A stretch of 64,000 nt of DNA from the NCBI GenBank assembly GCA_002435595.1, contig DJBL01000140.1, positions 1 to 64,000 of the forward strand. The letters are read 5' to 3'. The notes under the pieces were generated by a model. That model saw only the letters and a program-made list of their open reading frames with translations. It was not told where the DNA came from and made no database searches. The stretch comes from Stenotrophomonas maltophilia (GTDB lineage: Bacteria; Pseudomonadota; Gammaproteobacteria; Xanthomonadales; Xanthomonadaceae). The position numbers were made by a program, and so were the translations under genes. Shown here in pieces: positions 44,487 through 52,827 of this stretch (positions are counted from its first letter, which is position 1; the number at the start of each line of letters is the position of its first letter).

Positions 44487-45500
44487 ATGGCGAGCGCGGC
44501 GCGGGCAGGGACAGCGTGGGTGGCGGCGATGGCGATGGCGCTGGCAGGTGCGCCGGCGGGGCATGCGCAACCGGCAGCACCGACGGTGGTCGACCTGGCT
44601 CCGGTCGTGGTATCGGGTGTGCAACCCGGGCCTGGCATGTGGAAGGTGACCGGCGCCGATGGCCATGTGCTGTGGATCCTGGGCACCGTATCGCCCCTGC
44701 CGGCCAGGCTGGACTGGCGCGCCGACGAGGTTCAGGCGGTGATCGCCGAGGCCGACGCCGTGCTGGGGCCGCCGGGCTGGACGCTGGATGCCGACGTGGG
44801 CTTCTTCAAGCGCCTGACCTTGCTGCCGTCGGCCATGAAGGCCGCGCACGATCCGCAGGGCCGCCGCCTGCAGGACATCCTGCCGCCGGCCGAGTACGCG
44901 CGCTGGCTGCCGCTCAAGCAACGCTACCTGGGCCGCGATCGCGGGGTGGAGAAGGATCGCCCGCTGGTGGCGGCCACCCGGCTGTATGCCGAGGCGCTCA
45001 AGTCGGTCGGGCTCGGCCGCGCTTCGCCGGTGTCGGCGGTGCTGGACAAGGCCTACAAGGCGCGCGGCCTGAAACCGGTGGTGACCAAGGTGGTGATCCG
45101 CATCGACGATCCGCGCCAGGCGCTGAAGGAAGTCCGCGACAGCACGCTGCAGGACGTGCAGTGCTTCGAGCGCACCCTGGACGTGGTCGAACATCAGCTG
45201 CCGCTGCTGGTCGAGCGCGCCAATGCCTGGTCGATGGGCGACATCGAGGCGCTGCAGCGGCTGGCCCTGCAGAGCCAGTACGACGCCTGCGTGGGGGCGA
45301 TCGCCGACAGCGAGATCGGGCGCCGCCGCGGCCTGGTCGCGGTGGACCAGCAGGCGGCGGACAAGTGGCTGCAACTGGCGCGTGCAGCGCTGGTCGCCCA
45401 TCCACGCACCTTCGCGGTGGTGCCGGTGCAGGCGCTGGTGCAGCCCGGTGGCTACCTGGCCCGGCTGGAGCAGGCCGGCTACCAGGTCCAGGCGCCCTGA
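44487..45500 (+). CDS. TraB/GumN-family protein without metal motifs, exported
   Basis: A 337-residue exported protein (signal peptide to about residue 27) with the TraB/GumN fold: the opening MWKVTGADGHVLWILGT and the closing GYLARLEQAGYQVQ match the family. Active members carry two GxxH motifs. The first here reads GTVS (66-69) with serine for histidine, the second (normally GAGH) reads PVQA (313-316). The glutamate after the first helix and the RN of the late helix are also gone. The reading frame is intact with normal codon bias, so it is probably a maintained non-enzymatic protein rather than a pseudogene. Confidence 0.85.
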   Translation: MASAARAGTAWVAAMAMALAGAPAGHAQPAAPTVVDLAPVVVSGVQPGPGMWKVTGADGHVLWILGTVSPLPARLDWRADEVQAVIAEADAVLGPPGWTLDADVGFFKRLTLLPSAMKAAHDPQGRRLQDILPPAEYARWLPLKQRYLGRDRGVEKDRPLVAATRLYAEALKSVGLGRASPVSAVLDKAYKARGLKPVVTKVVIRIDDPRQALKEVRDSTLQDVQCFERTLDVVEHQLPLLVERANAWSMGDIEALQRLALQSQYDACVGAIADSEIGRRRGLVAVDQQAADKWLQLARAALVAHPRTFAVVPVQALVQPGGYLARLEQAGYQVQAP

Positions 45501-45611
45501 CCCTGCGACCGCAGGACGCAGGCTCGAACGTGCTGCAGCGCACAGTGTTCATCTATCCCGGCCTACGCGATCGTGGCATAGTCGAGGCAGTTCACAGGGG
45601 GCTCCAGCTGC

Positions 45612-46067
45612 ATGCCGTTGCGTGCGATCGCCTATACCAGCGTCGCCTCCGAAGGGATCCAGGCATCGGACATCGATCGGATCCTGCAGGCGGCGTCGAG
45701 TTTCAACAAGGTGGCCGGGGTCACCGGCGTGCTGATGTTCGATGGCACCCGCTTCCTGCAGTATTTCGAAGGGCCCGAAGACGGGGTCGATTCGGTCTAC
45801 CAGCGCGTGGTCAATGCGCGCAGCCACCTCTGCCTGCGCGAGCTGGCCCGCGGCTGGGTGACCGCCCGGCACTTTCCACGCTGGACGATGGCCTCCGCTG
45901 CGATCGAGCCGGCCGTGCTTACCCGCATGGTCGAGCGCCCGTGGGAGGGCTTCAGCGCCGCCGGGCCGGTGCCCGGCCAGGCCGACGTCGGCTTCGCGCA
46001 GCTGCTGCAATTGTGGACCGGTGATTCCGGCGAACGGGAGCCCGCCGCCGTGATGCTCGGCTCGTAA
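45612..46067 (+). CDS. BLUF-domain blue-light sensor, copy 2
   Basis: A 151-residue paralogue of the BLUF protein at 38169. Photocycle residues are at the same numbers: Y8, N32, Q50, W91, M93. The first 70 residues are very similar (MPLRAIAY, AGVTGVLMFDGTRFLQYFEG, PEDGV), while the C-terminal cap has diverged completely, suggesting a different partner. No output domain is present. The two copies are separated by about 7 kb of unrelated genes. Confidence 0.93.
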   Translation: MPLRAIAYTSVASEGIQASDIDRILQAASSFNKVAGVTGVLMFDGTRFLQYFEGPEDGVDSVYQRVVNARSHLCLRELARGWVTARHFPRWTMASAAIEPAVLTRMVERPWEGFSAAGPVPGQADVGFAQLLQLWTGDSGEREPAAVMLGS

Positions 46068-46200
46068 CGGAACGGTTCTTTCCTCGTAACACGATTCTCA
46101 CGAGGCCTCGCCTAGCATCTGTCTACCAGCTGTGACCGGTCCTGCGGAAATACCGCCAGGCTGTCTGAAAGGGTAGTAACCGCAGCTGGACCATTTGTTG

Positions 46201-46243
46201 GCCGTCGTCCGTACTCTCCGCGGGCGGCGGCTTTGTTCTTTGT
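46201..46243 (+). terminator. Terminator-like hairpin between BLUF copy 2 and the dehydrogenase
   Basis: GCCGTCGTCCG (46201-46211) pairs with CGGGCGGCGGC using two G-T pairs, followed by TTTGTTCTTT. It is 130 bp after the BLUF stop, so it may end a separate short RNA or a long 3' UTR. Confidence 0.5.
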
Positions 46244-46360
46244 GGGGCGGCCACTCCCGCGTTAGGCTTGCGCTATTCGTTTCCTGGCGTCGCCCTCCAT
46301 GAGTTCTTCCAGCCCGTCGCATCCGTCCCCCTGCTTCCGCACCGCGCCGAGGCCCCGCTG

Positions 46361-47647
46361 ATGGCGGCCGCCATCGGGGCTGCCAGCCACGCACGGATCG
46401 GCGTCATCGGGCTGGGTTATGTGGGCCTGCCACTGACCGTCGCCTTCGGCTGCCGGCAACCCACGCTGGGGTACGACATCGACCGCGCGCGCGTGCTGGA
46501 ACTGCAGCAGGGCCATGACCACACCCTGGAGATGGAGCCGCATGAGCTGGCCGCGGCCGCCCAGGCGCGCTACAGCGACGATCCGGCCGAGCTGGCAACG
46601 TGCAACGTGTACATCGTGACCGTGCCCACGCCCATCGATGCCTTCGAGCAGCCCGACCTGGGGCCGCTGCGCAGCGCCTCCACGCTGATTGCCGGGGTGC
46701 TCAAGCCGGGCGACCTGGTCATCTACGAATCCACCGTGTACCCGGGCACCACCGAAGAGGTGTGCGTGCCGCTGCTGGAAGCCGGGTCGGGGCTGCGCTT
46801 CAACCAGGACTTCTACTGCGGGTACAGCCCGGAACGGATCAACCCGGGCGACCGCCAGCGGCGTCTGCCGGACATCCGCAAGATCACCTCCGGCTCCACG
46901 GTCGAGGTCGCCGCGGTGGTCGATGCCCTGTACGCGGCCATCATCACCGCCGGCACATGGCCGGCGCCGTCGATCCGGGTGGCCGAGGCGGCCAAGGTGA
47001 TCGAGAACATCCAGCGCGACGTCAACATCGCGCTGGTCAACGAGCTGGCGCTGATCTTCGACAAACTGGGCATCGATACCCAGGATGTGCTCGATGCGGC
47101 AGGCAGCAAGTGGAATTTCCTGCCGTTCCGGCCGGGCCTGGTCGGCGGCCACTGCATTGGCGTGGATCCGTATTACCTGCTGCACAAGTCCGAGAGCGTG
47201 GGCTACCACCCCGATCTGATCCACACCGCGCGCCAGGTCAACAACCGTGTCGGCGCCCACGTGGCGCAGCGGGTGCTGGCGCTGCTGGAAAGCCGCGGCA
47301 AGGCCGCCGCCAGCGCGCGCATCCTGGTGCTGGGGGTGACCTTCAAGGAAAACTGCCCGGACCTGCGCAACAGCCGCGCGCTGGAGCTGGCCCAGGTGCT
47401 CGGCACCAGCGGGGCACGGGTGGAGGTGCAGGACCCGTGGGTGGGGCCGGCGGTGCTGGCCGACAGTGGCGTGCACTGGGTGGAGCGCGCCGATCCGGGC
47501 GTGTTCGACGCGGTGGTGCTGGCGGTGGCGCACGATGAGTTCCGTGCCTTCGATGCGGCCAGCGTGCGTGCGCTGCTCGCGCCTGGCGGCGTGGTCTATG
47601 ACGTCAAATCGGTCTGGCCGCGCGACGTGGTCGACGACCGGTTGTAG
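46361..47647 (+). CDS. Nucleotide-sugar dehydrogenase (UDP-sugar 6-dehydrogenase, WbpO/TviB type)
   Basis: A 428-residue NAD-dependent dehydrogenase that oxidises C6 of a UDP-hexose or UDP-HexNAc to the uronic acid for surface polysaccharide. The Rossmann motif is GVIGLGYVGLPL, the catalytic cysteine is C265 in GGHCIGVDPYY, and TFKENCPDLRNS marks the C-terminal NAD/UDP domain of the UDP-HexNAc branch. The ATG at 46361 follows GAGG; the frame is open to a TTG at 46268. It is not next to other polysaccharide genes, so the polymer it serves is unknown. Confidence 0.9.
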   Translation: MAAAIGAASHARIGVIGLGYVGLPLTVAFGCRQPTLGYDIDRARVLELQQGHDHTLEMEPHELAAAAQARYSDDPAELATCNVYIVTVPTPIDAFEQPDLGPLRSASTLIAGVLKPGDLVIYESTVYPGTTEEVCVPLLEAGSGLRFNQDFYCGYSPERINPGDRQRRLPDIRKITSGSTVEVAAVVDALYAAIITAGTWPAPSIRVAEAAKVIENIQRDVNIALVNELALIFDKLGIDTQDVLDAAGSKWNFLPFRPGLVGGHCIGVDPYYLLHKSESVGYHPDLIHTARQVNNRVGAHVAQRVLALLESRGKAAASARILVLGVTFKENCPDLRNSRALELAQVLGTSGARVEVQDPWVGPAVLADSGVHWVERADPGVFDAVVLAVAHDEFRAFDAASVRALLAPGGVVYDVKSVWPRDVVDDRL

Positions 47648-47677
47648 ACTCGAAGGCGTTATTGATCGAGGAAAGCC

Positions 47678-49300
47678 ATGCATCGTTACCTGGTCTACGT
47701 GCTCGCCATCCTGCTGTTTCCAGTCTGCCTGTGGCTGGCGACGATCTGGCCCGCCTGGTACTGGGGTGTCGGCGTCAGTGCCGCGCTGGCGATCCTGGGT
47801 ACCTGGGACCTGCTGCAGAAGCGCAGCACGCTGCGTCGCAACTATCCGGTGATGGCGCACTTCCGTTACGGGCTGGAGTCGATCGGCCCGGAGATCCGCC
47901 AGTACTTCGTGCAGAGCGACCTGGAAGACGTGCCGTTCTCGCGCCAGCAGCGCGCGCTGATCTACCAGCGCTCCAAGAATGAAATGGACGTGGTGCCGTT
48001 CGGCACGCTGCGCAGCACCTATGCGGTGGACTACGAGTGGATCAACCACTCGCTGGCGCCGACCGAGATCGCGCACAGCGATTTCCGCGTGCTGATCGGG
48101 CCCAACTGCGCCAAGCCGTACTCGGCCAGCGTGTTCAACATCTCGGCGATGAGTTTCGGTTCGTTGTCGGCCAACGCGATCCGCGCGCTCAACGAGGGCG
48201 CCCGCCGTGGCGGTTTCTACCACGACACCGGCGAAGGGTCGATCTCGCCTTACCACCGCGAGATGGGCGGCGACCTGGTCTGGGAAATCGGCTCGGGCTA
48301 CTTCGGCTGCCGTGACGATGCCGGCGGTTTCAGCGAAGAAAAGTTCGTGGCCAATGCCAACACCGATCAGGTCAGGATGATCGAGATCAAGCTGTCCCAG
48401 GGGGCCAAGCCCGGCCACGGCGGGGTACTGCCGGCGGCCAAGGTCAGCGCGGAAATCTCGGTCACCCGCGGCGTGCCGATGGGGGTGGACTGCGTGTCGC
48501 CGTCAAAGCATTCGGCGTTCAGCACGCCGGTGGAGCTGTTGCAGTTCGTGGCGCGGCTGCGCGAGTTGAGCGGTGGCAAGCCGGTCGGATTCAAGCTGGC
48601 CATCGGCCATCCCTGGGAGTGGTTCGGCATCGCCAAGGCCATGCACGAAACCCAGTTGCTGCCGGATTTCATCGTGGTCGACGGGGCCGAAGGCGGCACT
48701 GGCGCGGCGCCGGCCGAGTTCATCGACCACGTCGGGGTGCCGATGCACGAAGCGCTGCTGCTGGTGCACAACACCCTAGTCGGGCTGGACCTGCGCGAGC
48801 GCATCAAGGTGGGCGCGGCCGGCAAGGTCACCAGTGCATTCGAGATCGCCCGCACGATCGCGCTGGGCGCGGACTGGTGCAACGCCGGGCGTGGCTTCAT
48901 GTTCGCGCTGGGCTGCATCCAGTCGCTGAGCTGCCACAGCGACAAGTGCCCGACCGGCATCGCCACCCAGGATCCGCATCGCTGGCGCCACCTGGATGCC
49001 ACCGACAAGGCCACCCGCGTGCACAGCTACCACGACAACACCGTGCGCGCGCTGCGCGACCTGCTGTGCGCGGCCGGGCTCAACCATCCGGCCGAGCTGG
49101 GGCCCGAGCACATCCTGCGCCGGGTGTCGCCGGTGGAGATCCGCTCGCTGGCCTCGTTGTACCGGTACTTGGCGCCCGGCGAGCTGCTGCGCCAGGTGCC
49201 CGACCACGCCGTGTTCCACGACTACTGGAGCGACGCACGCAGCGATTCGTTCCAGCCGCCGGCGCGGATCCAGGCGCTGCGCGCGAGCAAGTCGCGATGA
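47678..49300 (+). CDS. FMN-binding glutamate-synthase-like protein, membrane anchored
   Basis: A 540-residue protein with two N-terminal membrane helices followed by the FMN/[3Fe-4S] domain of glutamate synthase. The cluster motif is exact: C-x5-C-x4-C in CIQSLSCHSDKCPTGIATQ. FMN-binding elements are MSFGSLSANA, GEGSISPYH, KPGHGGVLPAAKV and VDGAEGGTGAAP. The glutaminase domain of true glutamate synthase is missing, so the substrate and electron partner are unclear. GAGGAAA precedes the ATG. The next gene overlaps its stop by 4 bp. Confidence 0.9.
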   Translation: MHRYLVYVLAILLFPVCLWLATIWPAWYWGVGVSAALAILGTWDLLQKRSTLRRNYPVMAHFRYGLESIGPEIRQYFVQSDLEDVPFSRQQRALIYQRSKNEMDVVPFGTLRSTYAVDYEWINHSLAPTEIAHSDFRVLIGPNCAKPYSASVFNISAMSFGSLSANAIRALNEGARRGGFYHDTGEGSISPYHREMGGDLVWEIGSGYFGCRDDAGGFSEEKFVANANTDQVRMIEIKLSQGAKPGHGGVLPAAKVSAEISVTRGVPMGVDCVSPSKHSAFSTPVELLQFVARLRELSGGKPVGFKLAIGHPWEWFGIAKAMHETQLLPDFIVVDGAEGGTGAAPAEFIDHVGVPMHEALLLVHNTLVGLDLRERIKVGAAGKVTSAFEIARTIALGADWCNAGRGFMFALGCIQSLSCHSDKCPTGIATQDPHRWRHLDATDKATRVHSYHDNTVRALRDLLCAAGLNHPAELGPEHILRRVSPVEIRSLASLYRYLAPGELLRQVPDHAVFHDYWSDARSDSFQPPARIQALRASKSR

Positions 49301-49800
49301 TCGCCGGAACCAACCGTGATGGCGGGGCGGCCGGGCTGCACCCGGTACTGCGGGTGGGCACGGCCGAGGAGGCCGACCGGTTGTGGGCGCTGCGGACCCG
49401 CTGCGTGCGTGAGCTGTGCAGTGCGGCGTATCCGCCGGAGGTGATCGCCCCGTGGGCCGCATCGCCGCCGCCGGCGCAGTACGCAGGCCTGATCGCGCAG
49501 GGTGGCTGCGTGGTTGCCGAAGACGCGGCAGGACAGTTGCTGGGGTACGGCATCCTCGACACGGCCGGCAATGAAATCGATGCGCTGTTCGTCGACCCCG
49601 ACTGCGGCGGGCGCGGCATTGGCCAGGTCCTGATGCAGGCGCTGCAGGCGTTGGCCGATCCGGCGCGCCCGCTGGTGCTGTCGGCCTCGCTCAACGCGGT
49701 GCCGTTCTATCAGCGCTGCGGTTTCCAGGCGCTGCGCGAGGAAAGCTACCCGCATCCCAGCGGCATCGCGCTGGCCTCGGTGCGCATGCAACGCCCCTGA
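49297..49800 (+). CDS. GNAT-family acetyltransferase
   Basis: A 167-residue GNAT protein. The acetyl-CoA site is DPDCGGRGIGQVLMQALQ, and SLNAVPFYQRCGF is the usual C-terminal motif. The start overlaps the previous stop (ATGA), indicating an operon. The substrate cannot be inferred. Confidence 0.88.
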   Translation: MIAGTNRDGGAAGLHPVLRVGTAEEADRLWALRTRCVRELCSAAYPPEVIAPWAASPPPAQYAGLIAQGGCVVAEDAAGQLLGYGILDTAGNEIDALFVDPDCGGRGIGQVLMQALQALADPARPLVLSASLNAVPFYQRCGFQALREESYPHPSGIALASVRMQRP

Positions 49801-49818
49801 CCCGGCAATGCCTGGCGC

Positions 49819-51066
49819 TTACCGGGCCTGCAGGTACTCGATCACGCCACGGCCCGCGCGCAGGCCGCTGGCATAACAGGCGGTCAGCAGATAGCCGCCG
49901 GTGGGCGCTTCCCAGTCCAGCATCTCGCCGGCGCAGAACGTGCCCGGCATCGCGCGCAGCATCAGCTGCGCATCCAGTGCCTCCAGCCGCACGCCTCCGG
50001 CGCTGCTGATCACTTCGGCGATCGGGCGCGGGCGCAGCAGCGACAGCGGCAGCCGTTTCAACGCGGCGGCGATGCGTTCGGCCGGCAATTGGCCGGCGTC
50101 CTTGCCCAGCACTTCGAACAGCAGCGCCGACTTGACCCCACCCAGGCCCAACTGGCGGCGCAGGTGCTCACCGAAGCTGCGGCCCTGTCGGGGACGCTGC
50201 AGCTTGTCCAGCAGCTGCGCCTCGGTCTGGCCAGGCAGCAGGTCCAGGTGCAGGGTCACCGCGCCGTCGCGGGCGAGGGTGTCGCGCAGGTCGGCGGCCA
50301 TCGCGTAGATCAGGCTGCCTTCGATGCCGTCGGCGCTGATCACGCATTCGCCCTGCAGGGTGCGCGGTTGCCCGTCCAGGCCGATCCAATGGGCTACCAG
50401 CGGCTTCAGCGGTGCGCCGGCCTGGCGCTCGCGGAAGTACGCGGTCCAGTCGATGTCGAAGCCGCAGTTGGCCGGCTGCAACGGCGCGATATCGATGCCG
50501 CGTGCAGCCAGGGGTGCCACCCAGGCCGCATCCGAGCCGAGCTGCGGCCAACTGCCACCGCCCATCGCCAGCACCACGGCGTCGGCATGCACGCTCACTT
50601 CGCCGTCCGGGGTTTCAAAGCGCAGGGCCTCGTCGTGTGCCCAACCGGTCCAGCGATGCTGCACGTGCAGGCGCACGCCTTGCTCCTTCAGCCGACGGAC
50701 CCAGCCGCGCAGCAACGGCGCGGCCTTGCGATCCACCGGGAAGACCCGGCCGGAGCTGCCCACGTAGGTCTCCACGCCAACGCCGGCGGCCCACTGGCGC
50801 AGCGCCGGGCCGTCGAAGTCGGCCAGCCAGTGGCCCACCTGCGCCGACCGTTCGCGATAGCGCGACACGAACAGCGCCTGCGGATCGGAATGGGTCAGGT
50901 TCAGCCCACCCTTGCCGGCGATCAGGAACTTGCGCCCGGGCGAACCCTTGGCCTCGTACACATCGACCTGGTGGCCGGCCGCGCGCACGGTTTCGGCGGC
51001 CATCAGCCCGGCCGGGCCGCCGCCGATGATCGCCACGCGCCGCGGCGCGCTGTCTGGACTACGCAT
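49819..51066 (-). CDS. Flavoprotein of the YhiN/HI0933 type (TIGR03862-like)
   Basis: A 415-residue NAD(P)/FAD oxidoreductase-like protein. The N-terminal AIIGGGPAGLMAAE binds FAD; GRKFLIAGKGGLNLTHS is typical of the HI0933 family; the C-terminal GTFCAGEMLDWEAPTGGYLL ends the FAD site. The true reaction of this widespread family is unknown. It lies 9 bp after the FKBP gene, so the two form an operon. Confidence 0.9.
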   Translation of the reverse strand: MRSPDSAPRRVAIIGGGPAGLMAAETVRAAGHQVDVYEAKGSPGRKFLIAGKGGLNLTHSDPQALFVSRYRERSAQVGHWLADFDGPALRQWAAGVGVETYVGSSGRVFPVDRKAAPLLRGWVRRLKEQGVRLHVQHRWTGWAHDEALRFETPDGEVSVHADAVVLAMGGGSWPQLGSDAAWVAPLAARGIDIAPLQPANCGFDIDWTAYFRERQAGAPLKPLVAHWIGLDGQPRTLQGECVISADGIEGSLIYAMAADLRDTLARDGAVTLHLDLLPGQTEAQLLDKLQRPRQGRSFGEHLRRQLGLGGVKSALLFEVLGKDAGQLPAERIAAALKRLPLSLLRPRPIAEVISSAGGVRLEALDAQLMLRAMPGTFCAGEMLDWEAPTGGYLLTACYASGLRAGRGVIEYLQAR

Positions 51067-51075
51067 GCCGCAGGC

Positions 51076-51516
51076 TCAGTTCGGCTTGACGTCGAGCAGC
51101 TCGACATCGAACACCAGCGAGGAGCCGGGCCGGATCGGGCCAGCGCCGCGGTCGCCGTAGCCATACGCGGCCGGGATCATCAGGGTGCGCTTGCCGCCGA
51201 CCTTCATCCCGGCAAAGCCCTCGTCCCAGCCCTTGATCACCTGGCCCTTGCCCAGGTCGAAGCTGAAGGGCTCGCCGCGGTCGACCGAGCTGTCGAACTT
51301 GTCGCCGTGCTTGTCGGCGGCATGCTCGTTGTAGATCCAGCCGGTGTAATGCACGGTGACCTTGCTGCCCGGCGTGGCTTCGGCACCGGTGCCCGGCTGG
51401 GTGTCGATCTTCTCGAACTGCGCGATGGTGCCACCCGGCGGCGGGCCGGGCGGGGTGCAGGCGGCCAGCGCCAGCAGCATCAGGGGGGCAAGCAGGTACG
51501 AGGGCAGGCGGCGCAT
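51076..51516 (-). CDS. FKBP-type peptidyl-prolyl isomerase, lipoprotein
   Basis: A 146-residue FKBP isomerase. The signal peptide ends in the lipobox LALAAC (C20), so it is probably a lipid-anchored periplasmic protein. The isomerase domain has VTVHYTGWIYN, FDSSVDRGEPFSFDLG, VIKGWDEG and MIPAAYGYGDRGAG, with the expected pocket residues. A proline-rich stretch follows the cysteine. GGAG stands 7 nt before the ATG at 51516. It is divergent from the DUF6164 gene. Confidence 0.93.
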   Translation of the reverse strand: MRRLPSYLLAPLMLLALAACTPPGPPPGGTIAQFEKIDTQPGTGAEATPGSKVTVHYTGWIYNEHAADKHGDKFDSSVDRGEPFSFDLGKGQVIKGWDEGFAGMKVGGKRTLMIPAAYGYGDRGAGPIRPGSSLVFDVELLDVKPN

Positions 51517-51568
51517 GACGGCTCCGGAACGAAAAAACGGGACGCAAGGGTAGCGCATCGCCGGGCGC

Positions 51569-51574
51569 TATCAT
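51569..51574 (+). promoter_or_regulatory. -10 element of a probably leaderless transcript
   Basis: TATCAT, six nt (GGGCGC), then the ATG at 51581. No ribosome site is present. Confidence 0.55.
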
Positions 51575-51580
51575 GGGCGC

Positions 51581-51946
51581 ATGTCGAAACTGCTGCTCAA
51601 CCTGCGCAACGTCGCGGACGATGAAATCCAGGACGTGACCGCCCTGCTGGACCAGGCGCGCATCGCCCATTACCGCACCGAACCCAGCCCCTGGGGGATC
51701 TCCTCGGGCGGCATCTGGATCCGGGACGACCAGGACCTCCCCCGGGCCAAGGCCCTGATGGCCGAGTACCAGCAGGCCCGCGGGGTGCGGGTGCGCGCCG
51801 AGCGCCAGGCCGCCCTGCGCGAGGGCACCGCCGAGACCTTCGGCAGCCTGCTGCAGCGCCGGCCGCTGTTCGTGCTTGCCGTGCTGCTGGGCATGCTGGC
51901 CGCCGCGGCGCTGGTGCTGCTGCCGTTCGTGCTGCTGCGCGGCTGA
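51581..51946 (+). CDS. Conserved membrane-tail protein, DUF6164 type
   Basis: A 121-residue protein with a soluble N-terminal domain (LLLNLRNVADDEIQDVTALL, IRDDQDLPRAKALMAEYQ) resembling a small putative signal-transducing domain, and one C-terminal membrane helix (PLFVLAVLLGMLAAAALVLL). I associate it with DUF6164 from xanthomonads; no function is known. It starts with a leaderless-type promoter and lies just before trhO, which has its own identical arrangement. Confidence 0.78.
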   Translation: MSKLLLNLRNVADDEIQDVTALLDQARIAHYRTEPSPWGISSGGIWIRDDQDLPRAKALMAEYQQARGVRVRAERQAALREGTAETFGSLLQRRPLFVLAVLLGMLAAAALVLLPFVLLRG

Positions 51947-51952
51947 TAAAAT
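51947..51952 (+). promoter_or_regulatory. -10 element of a probably leaderless transcript
   Basis: TAAAAT overlaps the stop region of the DUF6164 gene, then six nt (GCCCGC) and the trhO ATG at 51959. Confidence 0.6.
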
Positions 51953-51958
51953 GCCCGC

Positions 51959-52714
51959 ATGATCGCCAATACCGCCGCCTACCACTTCACCCCCGTCGCC
52001 GACCCCGAGGCGCTGTGCGCCACCTTGCTGGAGCGGGCGACCGCTGCGGCACTGCGCGGCACGATCCTGGTGGCGGGCGAGGGCATCAACCTGTTCCTGG
52101 CCGGCAGCCAGGCCGGCATCGACGGTTTCTACGCCGCCCTGCTGGCCGATCCCCGCTTCAGCGGCATGCGGGTCAAGACCAGCTTCAGCCAGATGCAGCC
52201 GTTCGCCCGGCTCAAGGCCAAGGTCAAGCCGGAGATCATCAGCTTCCGCATCGACGATGGCCAGCCGCTGGCCTATCCGCGCGCGCCCTCGGTCGATCCG
52301 GCCACCGTGCAGCGCTGGCTGCGCCAGGGCCATGACGATGCTGGCAAGCCGGTGGTGATGCTCGATACCCGCAACACCCAGGAGATCGCGTACGGCACCT
52401 TCCAGGATGCGCTGGTGCTGCCGATCACCAAGTTCACCGACCTGCCCGATGCGCTGGCGCCGCATCGCCAGGCGCTGCGCGACAGCACCGTGGTCAGCTT
52501 CTGCACCGGGGGTATCCGCTGCGAGAAGGCGGCCCTGTGGATGCGCAACGACGGCATGGACAACGTGCTGCAGCTTGAGGGCGGCATCCTGGGCTACTTC
52601 GAGGCGGTCGGCGGGGAAGGCTACGACGGCCGCTGTTTCGTGTTCGACGAACGCGTGGCGCTGGACGCGACCCTCGCCCCGCTGGTCGACGCACCGGGCG
52701 CCGACGCCGCCTGA
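51959..52714 (+). CDS. trhO: tRNA uridine(34) hydroxylase, rhodanese fold
   Basis: TrhO (YceA) hydroxylates U34 of some tRNAs on the way to 5-methoxy or carboxymethoxy uridine. The 251-residue protein has an N-terminal acylphosphatase-like domain (ILVAGEGINLFLAG) and a rhodanese domain with the active-site loop CTGGIRCEKA near residue 182. The family C-terminal zinc region of longer homologues is short here. It uses prephenate-derived chemistry in E. coli only indirectly; the reaction is assigned by family. Confidence 0.92.
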   Translation: MIANTAAYHFTPVADPEALCATLLERATAAALRGTILVAGEGINLFLAGSQAGIDGFYAALLADPRFSGMRVKTSFSQMQPFARLKAKVKPEIISFRIDDGQPLAYPRAPSVDPATVQRWLRQGHDDAGKPVVMLDTRNTQEIAYGTFQDALVLPITKFTDLPDALAPHRQALRDSTVVSFCTGGIRCEKAALWMRNDGMDNVLQLEGGILGYFEAVGGEGYDGRCFVFDERVALDATLAPLVDAPGADAA

Positions 52715-52827
52715 GCGCGGCAGCCTCACGAACTCGAACCGCAGGAATCAGCATCCCGCCATCGGCACTGGCGGGTGCCGCCGGCCATCCCCATCTCGGT
52801 GGGATACCTTCTGGATGGAACGCGTTC

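Noticed and set aside
46268..46360. Earlier TTG start for the nucleotide-sugar dehydrogenase
   Set aside because: The extra 31 residues do not match the family N-terminus, and ATG 46361 has a GAGG at a suitable distance. The earlier start cannot be fully excluded.
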